From JBEEJL01 sp043744215 (lineage in GTDB: Bacteria; Pseudomonadota; Gammaproteobacteria; Burkholderiales; JBEEJL01): 21,857 nt of DNA. Each line of letters starts with the position of its first letter. Positions within the stretch are counted from its first letter, which is position 1. Shown piece after piece: positions 1 to 6,018 of the stretch. The notes under the pieces were generated by a model that was not told where the DNA came from, made no database searches, and saw nothing but the letters and a program-made list of their open reading frames with translations. Where the stretch lies: the NCBI GenBank assembly GCA_043744215.1, contig JAYTVC010000035.1:1-21857 (forward strand). Reading direction: 5' to 3'. A program made the translations under genes and the position numbers.

Positions 1-50
1 GTTTTGACAACTTCTCAGAATGACGAAGAAATGTTTTTTTGCTTCGCTGG

Positions 51-70
51 ATTCCCGCCTACGCGGGAAT
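51..70. repeat. Short dispersed inverted repeat (REP-like)
   Basis: A perfect 8-bp stem, ATTCCCGC at 51-58 and GCGGGAAT at 63-70, encloses the tetraloop CTAC. The flanking GG before and GACGG after match the widespread proteobacterial intergenic element of the form GGATTCCCGCNTACGCGGGA. There is no T-run, so it is not a canonical terminator. It lies in non-coding DNA beyond the 3' end of the Sel1-repeat gene. Confidence 0.6.
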
Positions 71-118
71 GACGGAATAAAAGCAAAATACAAAAACAAA
101 AATGGCGGTGTAAGGGAG

Positions 119-151
119 TAGGTTGGCGCTGAACAAAGTGAAGCCCAACAT
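119..151. repeat. Dispersed imperfect inverted repeat
   Basis: The stretch begins GTAGGTTGGCGCT and ends AAGCCCAACA. TTGG at 123-126 pairs with CCAA at 145-148, with imperfect pairing inside. It resembles the common intergenic family that starts GTAGGTTGGGCT and ends AGCCCAACA. It is non-coding. Apart from this, the inverted repeat at 51 and the terminator at 163, nothing else is recognisable in positions 1-219. Confidence 0.45.
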
Positions 152-162
152 GACGCAAAACA

Positions 163-186
163 AAAACCCCGCTGCGGCGGGGTTTT
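163..186. terminator. Bidirectional rho-independent terminator after the Sel1-repeat gene
   Basis: A perfect 10-bp stem, AAAACCCCGC at 163-172 and GCGGGGTTTT at 177-186, encloses the loop TGCG. It has A-runs and T-runs on both sides, so it can work in either direction. It sits 34 bp beyond the stop codon of the minus-strand Sel1 gene. Its stem is the same as that of the groEL terminator at 2363-2388. Confidence 0.85.
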
Positions 187-206
187 GTTTATTTGGTTTA
201 ATTGTG

Positions 207-219
207 TAACAAATTGATT
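207..219 (-). repeat. IHF-like dispersed element, copy 1
   Basis: Read on the minus strand, the core is AATCAA-TTTG-TTA, an exact fit to the IHF consensus WATCAR-N4-TTR. The wider context TGAATAAAATCAATTTGTTA resembles the six other copies in this window. It directly abuts the TAA stop codon (220-222) of the Sel1-repeat gene and lies just before that gene's terminator. IHF binding is inferred, not shown. Confidence 0.55.
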
Positions 220-1236
220 TTATTCACAATTTTTATATTTTTTCGCCTCGCATTGTTGCGCCATGCGCTGCGCTTCGGCGATTTGTGCGGGGGTCATTTC
301 TTTGGTCGCTAAGTCTCTCGCCTTTACTCCATTTTCACTTCCATTCGCTCCGCCAAGGTTGCTCCACATATGCGCGCGCACATAGTCCTGCGCGACACCT
401 TGTCCTAGATAGTACATTACGCCAAAACTGGTTTGCGCGATTGCATTTCCCTGCTCTGCCGCTAGACGATACCACTTGGCGGCTTCATTATGATTCTGCG
501 CCACGCCATGTCCGTTGCCATACATGACGCCAAGGTTGGTTTGCGCCATTGCCTCACCCTGCTCCGCCGCCAGGCGAGTCCACTTGGCCGCTTCTTTATA
601 GTCCTGCGCCACGCCTTGCCCGTTGTCATACATCGTGCCAAGGTTATTCTGCGCTTTTGCATGACCTTGATCTGCCGCCAGGCGATACCACTTGACTGCT
701 TCTTTATGGTTCTGTGCCACGCCATCCCCGCCTTCATACATGGTACCAAGGTTGTATTGCGCTTCTGCATAATCCTGCTCTGCCGCCAGACGATACCACT
801 TGGCGGCTTCTTTATGATTCTGCGCCACACCTTGTCCTTTGCGGTACCTTTGGCCAAGGTTGTATCGCGCGCGTGCAACTCCCTGCGCCGCCGCTAGGCG
901 ATACCACTTGACGGCTTCCTTATCGTCCTGCGCCACGCCTTGCCCGTCGGAATACATGACGCCAAGATTGTATTGAGCGAATGCAACTCCTTGCTCCGCC
1001 GCCAAGCGATACCACTTAACGGCTTCCTTATGATCCTGCGCCACGCCTTGCCCATCGGCATACATGTTGCCAAGATTGTACTGTGCGGCTGCATCACCCT
1101 GCGCCGCCACCAGGCGAAACTTTGCCAACGCGGTTGCGAAGTCGGCGCGCTTGTAGGCCGCTTCGCCTTCTTCAAAATCACCGGCCCATGTGCAGGTCGA
1201 AATACCAAGAGCAAGAATACTCAGGATTTTTTTCAT
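220..1236 (-). CDS. Secreted Sel1-like repeat (TPR-like) protein
   Basis: The protein has 338 residues. Residues 1-18 look like a cleavable Sec signal peptide (MKKILSILALGISTCTWA), so a periplasmic or secreted location is expected. After a degenerate N-terminal helical repeat (about residues 22-48) come seven Sel1 repeats of 36 residues. Each follows the pattern AxAQxNLGxMYxxGxGVAQ, then xxKEAxKWYRLAAEQG. The repeats are so alike that the DNA is a 108-bp tandem array. Sel1 proteins are alpha-solenoid scaffolds for protein-protein contacts, often at the envelope or in host interaction; no specific partner can be deduced. The C-terminus (KARDLATKEMTPAQIAEAQ) is the usual capping helix. The ATG start gives a complete signal peptide, but no strong ribosome binding site precedes it. 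The gene is monocistronic, with a terminator just downstream. Confidence 0.9.
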   Translation of the reverse strand: MKKILSILALGISTCTWAGDFEEGEAAYKRADFATALAKFRLVAAQGDAAAQYNLGNMYADGQGVAQDHKEAVKWYRLAAEQGVAFAQYNLGVMYSDGQGVAQDDKEAVKWYRLAAAQGVARARYNLGQRYRKGQGVAQNHKEAAKWYRLAAEQDYAEAQYNLGTMYEGGDGVAQNHKEAVKWYRLAADQGHAKAQNNLGTMYDNGQGVAQDYKEAAKWTRLAAEQGEAMAQTNLGVMYGNGHGVAQNHNEAAKWYRLAAEQGNAIAQTSFGVMYYLGQGVAQDYVRAHMWSNLGGANGSENGVKARDLATKEMTPAQIAEAQRMAQQCEAKKYKNCE

Positions 1237-1275
1237 GTTGGTTGCTACTCAATTGATGGAGGGGATTTCGCAATA

Positions 1276-1304
1276 ATAGTAATGCCCAGATACTTTTGAA
1301 GCAA
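1276..1304 (-). promoter_or_regulatory. Candidate sigma70 promoter of the Sel1-repeat gene
   Basis: On the minus strand TTGCTT (1299-1304) is followed after 17 bp by TACTAT (1276-1281). The start codon is about 40 bp further down. The match is moderate and rests on sequence alone. Confidence 0.4.
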
Positions 1305-1311
1305 ATTTGTC

Positions 1312-1384
1312 ACAAAAATGCTTTTCAACAAAATATTTTTTGACGTGTTGTTGACGTTGCTCCCCCTTCTGCGCCGCCGATTAT
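1312..1384 (+). repeat. Direct repeat A, copy 1
   Basis: A stretch beginning ACAAAAATGCTTTTCAACAA and ending CGCCGCCGATTAT recurs at 1610-1693 with a few substitutions and a small insertion. Both copies hold the pyrimidine-rich TGTTGTTGACGTTGCT. No reading frame is conserved between them. It is part of the repeat-rich non-coding block 1237-2420. Confidence 0.6.
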
Positions 1385-1403
1385 ATGTTGAAGCTGAGTT
1401 TTC

Positions 1404-1469
1404 GTAGGGTGGGCATTGCCCACCGCAAGGCTGGTAAGCGTGCGCTCTGGTGGGCAGTGCCCACCCTAC
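1404..1469. repeat. Inverted repeat of the GTAGGGTGGGCA family
   Basis: Two 21-bp arms at 1404-1424 and 1449-1469 are reverse complements with one mismatch. Each arm is itself nearly palindromic around TGGGCA-TGCCCA. This matches a widespread family of bacterial intergenic repeats that begin GTAGGGTGGGC. It is non-coding. Confidence 0.65.
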
Positions 1470-1505
1470 AAACTGGATTGATCTCACCAAGGCCATTTCC
1501 GCTCA

Positions 1506-1532
1506 CCCTTCGACGTAGCTCAGGGCGAACGG
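1506..1532. repeat. Dispersed repeat of the CCCTTCGAC...CTCAGGGCGAAC type
   Basis: The short imperfect inverted repeat CCCTTCGACGTAGCTCAGGG, followed by CGAACGG, matches a very common proteobacterial intergenic element. A degenerate relative is visible around 10490-10535, between the EVE gene and 6S RNA. Confidence 0.5.
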
Positions 1533-1572
1533 ATTATTTAAGCAGCGTGCGCATAAAAATAGAGCAGAGAAT

Positions 1573-1606
1573 GTAGGATGGGCAAAGCAATAGCGTGCCC
1601 ATCATC
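1573..1606. repeat. Inverted repeat of the GTAGGATGGGC family
   Basis: GTAGGATGGGCAAAGC is followed by GCGTGCCCATCATC, so GATGGGC pairs with GCCCATC. Related copies in the opposite orientation, ending CAACCCATCCTACG, lie at about 2009-2041 and 2219-2251 inside the long direct repeats. Confidence 0.55.
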
Positions 1607-1609
1607 AAA

Positions 1610-1693
1610 ACAAAAATGCTTTTCAACAAAACGTTTTTTGATGTGTTGTTGACGTTGCTTTTGACTTAGCTTCCCCTCTGCGCCGACGATTAT
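1610..1693 (+). repeat. Direct repeat A, copy 2
   Basis: Second copy of the element at 1312-1384, beginning ACAAAAATGCTTTTCAACAA. It carries a short insertion (TTTGACTTAG) before the CCCCTCTGCGCCGACGATTAT end. The copy runs into the MITE-like inverted repeat that starts at 1687. Confidence 0.6.
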
Positions 1694-1808
1694 TTTCTGA
1701 AGGCGAGGGGGCTGTCTGCGAGCACTGTTTGAGCCACGCGGTGATTCAGTTTTGAAATGAAGGCGAAGGCTAGTTTTGCTCGCGGCCCTCGCCTTCAGCA
1801 AATAATCG
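1687..1808. repeat. MITE-like element with 23-bp terminal inverted repeats
   Basis: The arms at 1687-1709 and 1786-1808 are inverse complements over 23 bp with a single mismatch (CGATTATTT..., CTGAAGGCGAGGG). They enclose about 76 bp, and no transposase is encoded. The segment could fold into one long cruciform or hairpin. It resembles small non-autonomous dispersed elements, but the family is not known to me, so the mobile nature is an inference. Confidence 0.5.
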
Positions 1809-1849
1809 GCGACATCAAAAACCAAAAAACAAAAAACAGCGCAGCGGGT

Positions 1850-1915
1850 GTCGCCTTTTTTGGTTACTTTTTTGGCGAAGCAAAAAAGTGACTAGCCGCA
1901 GGGCTACCCCCGGCA
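1850..1915. repeat. Conserved non-coding repeat with ACTTTTTT/AAAAAAGT hairpin
   Basis: A perfect 8-bp stem, ACTTTTTT at 1866-1873 and AAAAAAGT at 1882-1889, surrounds GGCGAAGC. The context CGCCTTTTTTGGTTAC, then TGGCGAAGC, then AAGTGAC, recalls an intergenic repeat abundant in many beta- and gammaproteobacteria that is often misannotated as short proteins. I see no supported gene here. Confidence 0.5.
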
Positions 1916-2087
1916 ATGTTTCCGACATCATCCACACTTAAACCCATCCCCACCCTGACCCTCCCCTTGAAAGGGAGGGGACTTCTTTCTTCGACTTTTG
2001 CTTTGTTGATGGGTATCGCTATCGCTCAACCCATCCTACGCACGGCGTCAGGTAACGGCGCAAAAAACGCGCCGCAACCTGACCTAC
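1914..2087 (+). repeat. Long direct repeat D, copy 1 (174 bp)
   Basis: This segment recurs at 2125-2308 with about a dozen substitutions and one 10-bp length difference. Both copies carry the same modules in order: CAATGTTTCC start, a CCCTCCCCTTGAAAGGGAGGG palindromic part, a GATGGGTATCGCTATCGCTC module ending CATCCTACG, and a GTCAGGT/ACCTGAC hairpin around GGCGC/GCGCC. The short open frames in it are not conserved between copies, so it is treated as non-coding. Confidence 0.8.
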
Positions 2088-2124
2088 GAGGCAAGTGAGT
2101 AACGAGTCGCGGCCACCAGCCCTG

Positions 2125-2308
2125 CAATGTTTCCAACATCACTCAAACTTAAACCCATCCCCACCCTGACCCTCCCCTTGAAAGGGAGGGAATTTCTTTC
2201 TTCGATTTTTGCTGTTTGATGGGTATCGCTATCGCTCAACCCATCCTACGCATGATAAAAGCTCCGCGTCAGGTAACAGCGCAAAAAACGCGCCGCAACC
2301 TGACCTAC
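2125..2308 (+). repeat. Long direct repeat D, copy 2 (184 bp)
   Basis: Second copy of the element at 1914-2087, separated from it by 37 bp. It has a short insertion (ATGATAAAAGCTCC region, about 2252-2266) before the GTCAGGT hairpin. It ends 54 bp before the groEL terminator. Two tandem copies of the same module series suggest a local duplication of an already composite repeat. Confidence 0.8.
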
Positions 2309-2362
2309 ATGGCTGAATCGCATTACCGGTTAGCTGCATACCAAAGCGAGTATCCCAAAAAA

Positions 2363-2388
2363 CAAAACCCCGCTTGCGCGGGGTTTTG
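2363..2388. terminator. Rho-independent terminator of groESL
   Basis: A perfect 11-bp stem, CAAAACCCCGC at 2363-2373 and GCGGGGTTTTG at 2378-2388, has the loop TTGC. It lies 32 bp beyond the groEL stop codon and carries a T-run on the minus-strand side. It can also stop transcription coming from the left. Confidence 0.85.
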
Positions 2389-2420
2389 TTTTGATACAAA
2401 TACAAACAGCAAAAGCAGAA

Positions 2421-4076
2421 TTACATATCCATCCCACCCATGCCGCCCATTCCTCCCATACCACCCATTCCGCCGCCGCCCATGCCGCCGCCTGCTTCAT
2501 CTTTCGGCATTTCGGCGACCATGCAGTCGGTGGTGAGCATCAAGCTCGCCACTGACGCAGCGTTTTGCAGCGCGAAGCGGGTGACTTTGGTCGGGTCCAA
2601 CACGCCCATTTCGACCATGTCGCCGTACTCGCCGGTGGCGGCGTTGTAGCCGAAGTTGCCTTTGCCTTCGTTGACTTTGTTGATGACGACAGACGGCTCG
2701 TCACCGGCGTTAGCCACGATTTGGCGCAGCGGTTCTTCGATGGCACGCAGCACGATTTTGATGCCGGCTTCCTGATCGGCGTTGTCGCCTTTCACTTTGA
2801 TGTGGCTGCGTGCGCGCAGTAACGCGACGCCACCGCCGGCCACGATGCCTTCTTCAACGGCGGCACGGGTGGCGTGCAGCGCGTCTTCGACGCGGGCTTT
2901 CTTTTCTTTCATCTCCACTTCGGTAGCAGCGCCGACTTTGATGACTGCTACGCCGCCGGCCAGTTTGGCTACGCGCTCTTGCAGTTTTTCTTTGTCGTAA
3001 TCGCTGGTGGCTTCTTCGATTTGCGCGCGGATTTGCTTCACGCGGCCTTCGATACCTTTTGCGTCGCCGGTGCCGTCGATGATGATGGTGTTTTCTTTAC
3101 CGACTTCGATGCGCTTAGCTTGGCCGAGTTCTTTCAGCGTAGCTTTCTCGAGTGTCAAACCCACTTCTTCGGCGATCACGGTGCCGCCAGTCAAAATGGC
3201 GATATCTTCGAGCATGGCTTTACGACGATCACCAAAGCCTGGGGCTTTGACGCCGCAAGTTTTGAGAATGCCACGGATGTTGTTGACGACCAAGGTTGCC
3301 AGCGCTTCGCCGTCGATGTCTTCAGCGATGATCAGCAGCGGACGGCCAGCTTTGGCGACTTGCTCAAGAATCGGCAACAGGTCACGGATGTTGGACACTT
3401 TTTTGTCATACAACAATACATACGGGTTATCGAGCAGTGCGACTTGTTTCTCGGCGTTGTTGATGAAGTACGGCGACAGATAGCCGCGATCAAACTGCAT
3501 GCCTTCGACGATGTCGAGTTCGTTCTCTAAGCCGGAACCGTCTTCCACGGTAATTACGCCTTCTTTGCCGACTTTGTCCATCGCCTTGGCGATGATGTCG
3601 CCAATGTTGCTGTCGGCGTTGGCGGAGATGGCACCGACCTGGGCGATTTCTTTATTGGTGGTGCAAGGCTTGGAGATTTTTTTCAGTTCGGCGACGACAG
3701 CGATAACCGCTTTGTCGATGCCGCGCTTCAAGTCCATCGGGTTCATGCCGGCGGCGACAAACTTCATGCCTTCCTGCACGATGGCTTGAGCCAACACCGT
3801 TGCCGTCGTGGTGCCGTCGCCGGCCACATCGGAAGTTTTTGACGCGACTTCTTTCACCATTTGCGCGCCCATGTTTTCGAACTTGTCTTTCAATTCGATT
3901 TCTTTAGCGACGGATACGCCGTCTTTGGTGATGGTCGGCGCGCCGAAGCTGCGCTCTAATACGACGTTGCGGCCTTTGGGGCCGAGGGTGACTTTGACCG
4001 CGTCGGCCAGAATGTTGACACCGATCACCATTTTGGCGCGGGCGTTGTCATGAAAACGTACGTCTTTAGCTGCCAT
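2421..4076 (-). CDS. groEL: Chaperonin GroEL (Hsp60)
   Basis: The protein has 551 residues, the normal GroEL length. It forms the cytosolic double-ring ATP-dependent chaperonin that refolds proteins together with GroES. Visible hallmarks are the start MAAKDVRFHDNARAKMVIGV, the nucleotide-binding stretch TLGPKGRNV (residues 30-38), KDG at 51-53, the ATPase loop GDGTTTAT with Asp87, and RVEDALHATRAAVEEG with GGGVAL in the equatorial domain. The C-terminus is the disordered GGM repeat tail ending GGMDM. The start is fixed by a strong ribosome binding site (CAGGAGAACA) 5 bp upstream, the same one as before groES. It is the second gene of the groES-groEL operon; the 141-bp gap is rather long for this operon. 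Expression should follow the CIRCE/HrcA control seen upstream of groES. Confidence 0.98.
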   Translation of the reverse strand: MAAKDVRFHDNARAKMVIGVNILADAVKVTLGPKGRNVVLERSFGAPTITKDGVSVAKEIELKDKFENMGAQMVKEVASKTSDVAGDGTTTATVLAQAIVQEGMKFVAAGMNPMDLKRGIDKAVIAVVAELKKISKPCTTNKEIAQVGAISANADSNIGDIIAKAMDKVGKEGVITVEDGSGLENELDIVEGMQFDRGYLSPYFINNAEKQVALLDNPYVLLYDKKVSNIRDLLPILEQVAKAGRPLLIIAEDIDGEALATLVVNNIRGILKTCGVKAPGFGDRRKAMLEDIAILTGGTVIAEEVGLTLEKATLKELGQAKRIEVGKENTIIIDGTGDAKGIEGRVKQIRAQIEEATSDYDKEKLQERVAKLAGGVAVIKVGAATEVEMKEKKARVEDALHATRAAVEEGIVAGGGVALLRARSHIKVKGDNADQEAGIKIVLRAIEEPLRQIVANAGDEPSVVINKVNEGKGNFGYNAATGEYGDMVEMGVLDPTKVTRFALQNAASVASLMLTTDCMVAEMPKDEAGGGMGGGGMGGMGGMGGMGGMDM

Positions 4077-4217
4077 GATATTGTTCTCCTGATAATTTCA
4101 AATTGAATAAGGTAAAAATCGAGTAGTTGGGTGGGTGGCCAGGCGCGATTGCGCAGACAGTAACTGTTGTACGGCAAGCGCAAGCAACAACGCCACATGC
4201 CCAAAGACGAAGATTTT

Positions 4218-4508
4218 TTATTTCGTGACGACACCCATGATGTCTTCTTCGCGCATGACGAGCAGTTCATCGCCATCCACTTTGACGGTCGAGCCGGAAT
4301 ATTTGCCGAACAACACGCGGTCGCCGACTTTCACATCCAGCGGGCGCACTTTGCCGTCTTCCAAAATTTTACCGGTGCCCACCGCCATCACTTCGCCTTG
4401 ATCCGGCTTCTCGGTTGCGCTGTCGGGGATGACGATGCCCGACGCGGTTTTGCGCTCTTCTTCCATGCGTTTGACGATCACGCGGTCGTGCAGCGGACGA
4501 ATTTTCAT
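4218..4508 (-). CDS. groES: Co-chaperonin GroES (Hsp10)
   Basis: The protein has 96 residues and matches the GroES family from MKIRPLHDRVIVKR to EEDIMGVVTK. It forms the heptameric lid of the GroEL cage. The mobile loop that contacts GroEL is EEERKTASGIVIPDSA (about residues 19-34), and the roof and barrel region include the GDRVLFGKYSGS motif. I chose the internal ATG at 4506-4508: it has the ribosome binding site CAGGAGAACA just upstream and gives the usual family length. An upstream in-frame extension to 4577 would start within the CIRCE operator and is not credible. It is the first gene of the operon, with promoter and CIRCE 60-110 bp upstream. Confidence 0.97.
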   Translation of the reverse strand: MKIRPLHDRVIVKRMEEERKTASGIVIPDSATEKPDQGEVMAVGTGKILEDGKVRPLDVKVGDRVLFGKYSGSTVKVDGDELLVMREEDIMGVVTK

Positions 4509-4566
4509 AGTGTTCTCCTGGTGAGTTGTAAAAAATCTGGCTTGCGAAACGAAAGGGGAAAGTGCC

Positions 4567-4593
4567 TTAGCACTCAAGAAGTCAGAGTGCTAA
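4567..4593. promoter_or_regulatory. CIRCE operator (HrcA binding site)
   Basis: A perfect 9-9-9 match to the CIRCE consensus: TTAGCACTC at 4567-4575, a 9-bp spacer, and GAGTGCTAA at 4585-4593. It sits at the transcription start of groESL, so HrcA bound here would block transcription until heat shock. hrcA is not in the window. Confidence 0.97.
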
Positions 4594-4621
4594 TAATAGG
4601 TGCTGAGAGCCGGTTTTTCAA
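4593..4621 (-). promoter_or_regulatory. groESL promoter (sigma70 type)
   Basis: On the minus strand TTGAAA (4616-4621), an exact 17-bp spacer, and TATTAT (4593-4598) form a strong sigma70-type promoter. The last base of the -10 is the first base of the CIRCE operator, so the predicted start lies inside the operator. CTTGAA also fits a sigma32 -35 element, but no good sigma32 -10 is seen at the right distance. Confidence 0.85.
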
Positions 4622-4666
4622 GTTTTAATCTGTTGGCGTAACGAGGGAAATTAAAATACTCAATGT

Positions 4667-4679
4667 AATCAAATAGTTA
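4667..4679 (+). repeat. IHF-like dispersed element, copy 2
   Basis: The core AATCAA-ATAG-TTA fits WATCAR-N4-TTR. It lies between the divergent groES promoter and the GbsR-type regulator, and a TATAAT (4678-4683) overlaps its end. That TATAAT could be the -10 of the regulator gene, but no good -35 lies 16-18 bp upstream. Confidence 0.55.
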
Positions 4680-4744
4680 TAATTTGACGATTTTTCCTCT
4701 CCAACTTGCTTGACTTCGCATCTCTTGCGTCTGATAATTCTGTC

Positions 4745-5320
4745 ATGACAGAAATTACTAACACGACTGAACCGCTGCCGCCTGCCATCACACGCTTTGT
4801 TTTGCATTGGGGCGACCTGGGCAGCCAATGGGGCGTTAACCGCTCTGTCGCGCAAATCCAGGCATTGCTGTATCTGGCCGAAACACCGATGACTGCGGAT
4901 GACATTGCCGATGCACTGGGTTTGGCGCGCTCCAACGTTTCCAACTCGATTAAAGAATTATTGGCGTGGAAATTAATTCGACGCACGCCGCAGATGGGCG
5001 ACCGGCGCGATCACTATGAGGCGGAAACGGATTTATGGGAAATGGTGGCGCGCATCGCCCAGGGCCGCAAGGAGCGGGAGATTGATCCGGCTTGCGCGGC
5101 GTTGCGCGCCAGCGTGCTGGAAGCGGAGCAGGATCCGCGTGTGAATGCTGTCGCGCTGAAACGACTGCGCGCGATGCTGGAATTCACCGACACGATCAAT
5201 AAGTGGTACGACCAAATGTTGGGCGTGCCGAAATCTACCTTAGCGACGCTGATAAAAATGGGTTCGGGCATTACGCGATTGTTGACGCTCGGCGAAAAAG
5301 TGAAGCGCAGTAAAAAATAA
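4745..5320 (+). CDS. GbsR/MarR-type transcriptional regulator
   Basis: The protein has 191 residues from the ATG. The N-terminal half reads FVLHWGDLGSQWGVNRSVAQ, then IQALLYL, the opening of GbsR-like winged-helix regulators. A helix-turn-helix follows at about residues 45-70 (MTADDIADALGLARSNVSNS, then IKELLAWKLI), and then a wing with RRTPQMGDRRDHYEAE. The remainder is a helical dimerisation or effector part. GbsR proteins are usually repressors controlling neighbouring genes. Here the next two genes follow after 19 bp and 1 bp, so autoregulation of the cassette is a reasonable inference. A TTG 39 bp further upstream (4706) is in frame, but the ATG agrees better with family N-termini; neither has a clear ribosome binding site. 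The ligand cannot be deduced. Confidence 0.85.
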   Translation: MTEITNTTEPLPPAITRFVLHWGDLGSQWGVNRSVAQIQALLYLAETPMTADDIADALGLARSNVSNSIKELLAWKLIRRTPQMGDRRDHYEAETDLWEMVARIAQGRKEREIDPACAALRASVLEAEQDPRVNAVALKRLRAMLEFTDTINKWYDQMLGVPKSTLATLIKMGSGITRLLTLGEKVKRSKK

Positions 5321-5339
5321 ATGTCGATGGGAGGCCCAA

Positions 5340-6017
5340 ATGAAAAATCAAAAGAAAATTTCTAGCCACTTAAACACTACGCCGCCTCAAAAAAATTTTG
5401 CTCAAACTGAAGAAATTGGCGATTTACGCTTTCGCACACTGCTAAGCGCCGAGGCCTGGCACCATTTACCCGCCGCCGTGCGGGCGCGATTTTCCAAGCG
5501 GCTTACCTCAAGCAGGTGCGCGCTCTACACCGGTGAAATTATTGAAACACGCATGAGCCGCATGGGCTGGTTGCTGGCGCAATGCGCCCGGGTGATCGGC
5601 GCGCCCTTGCCCACATCGCGCGATGCGAACGTGCCCGCCGTGGTGAGCGTAACGGAAGACAAAGCCAGCGGCGGACAATGCTGGACGCGGCTTTATGGCC
5701 GGCTTGATGGTTTTCCGCAAGTCATTCACAGTGCCAAACGTTTCGCGGGGCCGACCGGGTTGGAAGAATACATCGGCAACGGCATTGGCATGGCCTTGAC
5801 GGTGGATGCCGATGCAAGCTCGTTATATTTTCGCAGCGCACATTATTTCATCAGCTTCGCGGGCAAACGCTTGCGCCTGCCGCGCTGGCTGTCGCCAGGC
5901 AACACAACCGTAACGCATCGGGATCTGGGCGACGGCAAGTTTGCATTCGTGCTCGACCTCACGCACCCGTGGCTGGGCGAGTTGATTCATCAGACGGTTT
6001 ATTTCAAAGATAAATAA
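5340..6017 (+). CDS. DUF4166 domain-containing protein
   Basis: The protein has 225 residues, with no signal peptide or membrane segment. After a polar N-terminal tail (about 25 residues) it reads DLRFRTLLSAEAWHHLPAAV, which resembles the start of DUF4166 proteins. Later parts such as the WTRLYGR segment, GLEEYIGNGIGMALTV and FRSAHYFISFAGKRLRLPRW are also typical. The function of DUF4166 is unknown. The domain is often fused to, or adjacent to, saccharopine-dehydrogenase-like oxidoreductases, which is what is seen here: the next gene starts 1 bp after this stop. The start is supported by a strong GGGAGG ribosome binding site at 5329-5334. It probably works with the downstream oxidoreductase under the upstream regulator. 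Confidence 0.8.
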   Translation: MKNQKKISSHLNTTPPQKNFAQTEEIGDLRFRTLLSAEAWHHLPAAVRARFSKRLTSSRCALYTGEIIETRMSRMGWLLAQCARVIGAPLPTSRDANVPAVVSVTEDKASGGQCWTRLYGRLDGFPQVIHSAKRFAGPTGLEEYIGNGIGMALTVDADASSLYFRSAHYFISFAGKRLRLPRWLSPGNTTVTHRDLGDGKFAFVLDLTHPWLGELIHQTVYFKDK

Positions 6018-6018
6018 A

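Noticed and set aside
220..1236. Regular 108-bp repeats as a CRISPR array or satellite
   Set aside because: The period keeps one open frame and encodes Sel1 repeats behind a signal peptide; there are no unique spacers of CRISPR size.
1538..2536. Short open frames in the repeat block (e.g. 1538-1825, 1916-2098, 2216-2536)
   Set aside because: They run through dispersed inverted repeats and the groEL terminator, differ between the two copies of the duplicated unit, and have no ribosome binding sites.
2874..3530. Long open frame opposite groEL (and similar ones opposite msbA at 13829-14596 and opposite btuB)
   Set aside because: These are shadow frames of strongly recognisable genes, with biased low-complexity composition and no family features.
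4509..4577. Extended GroES start at 4577
   Set aside because: It would begin inside the CIRCE operator and add 23 residues absent from the family; the internal ATG has a strong ribosome binding site.
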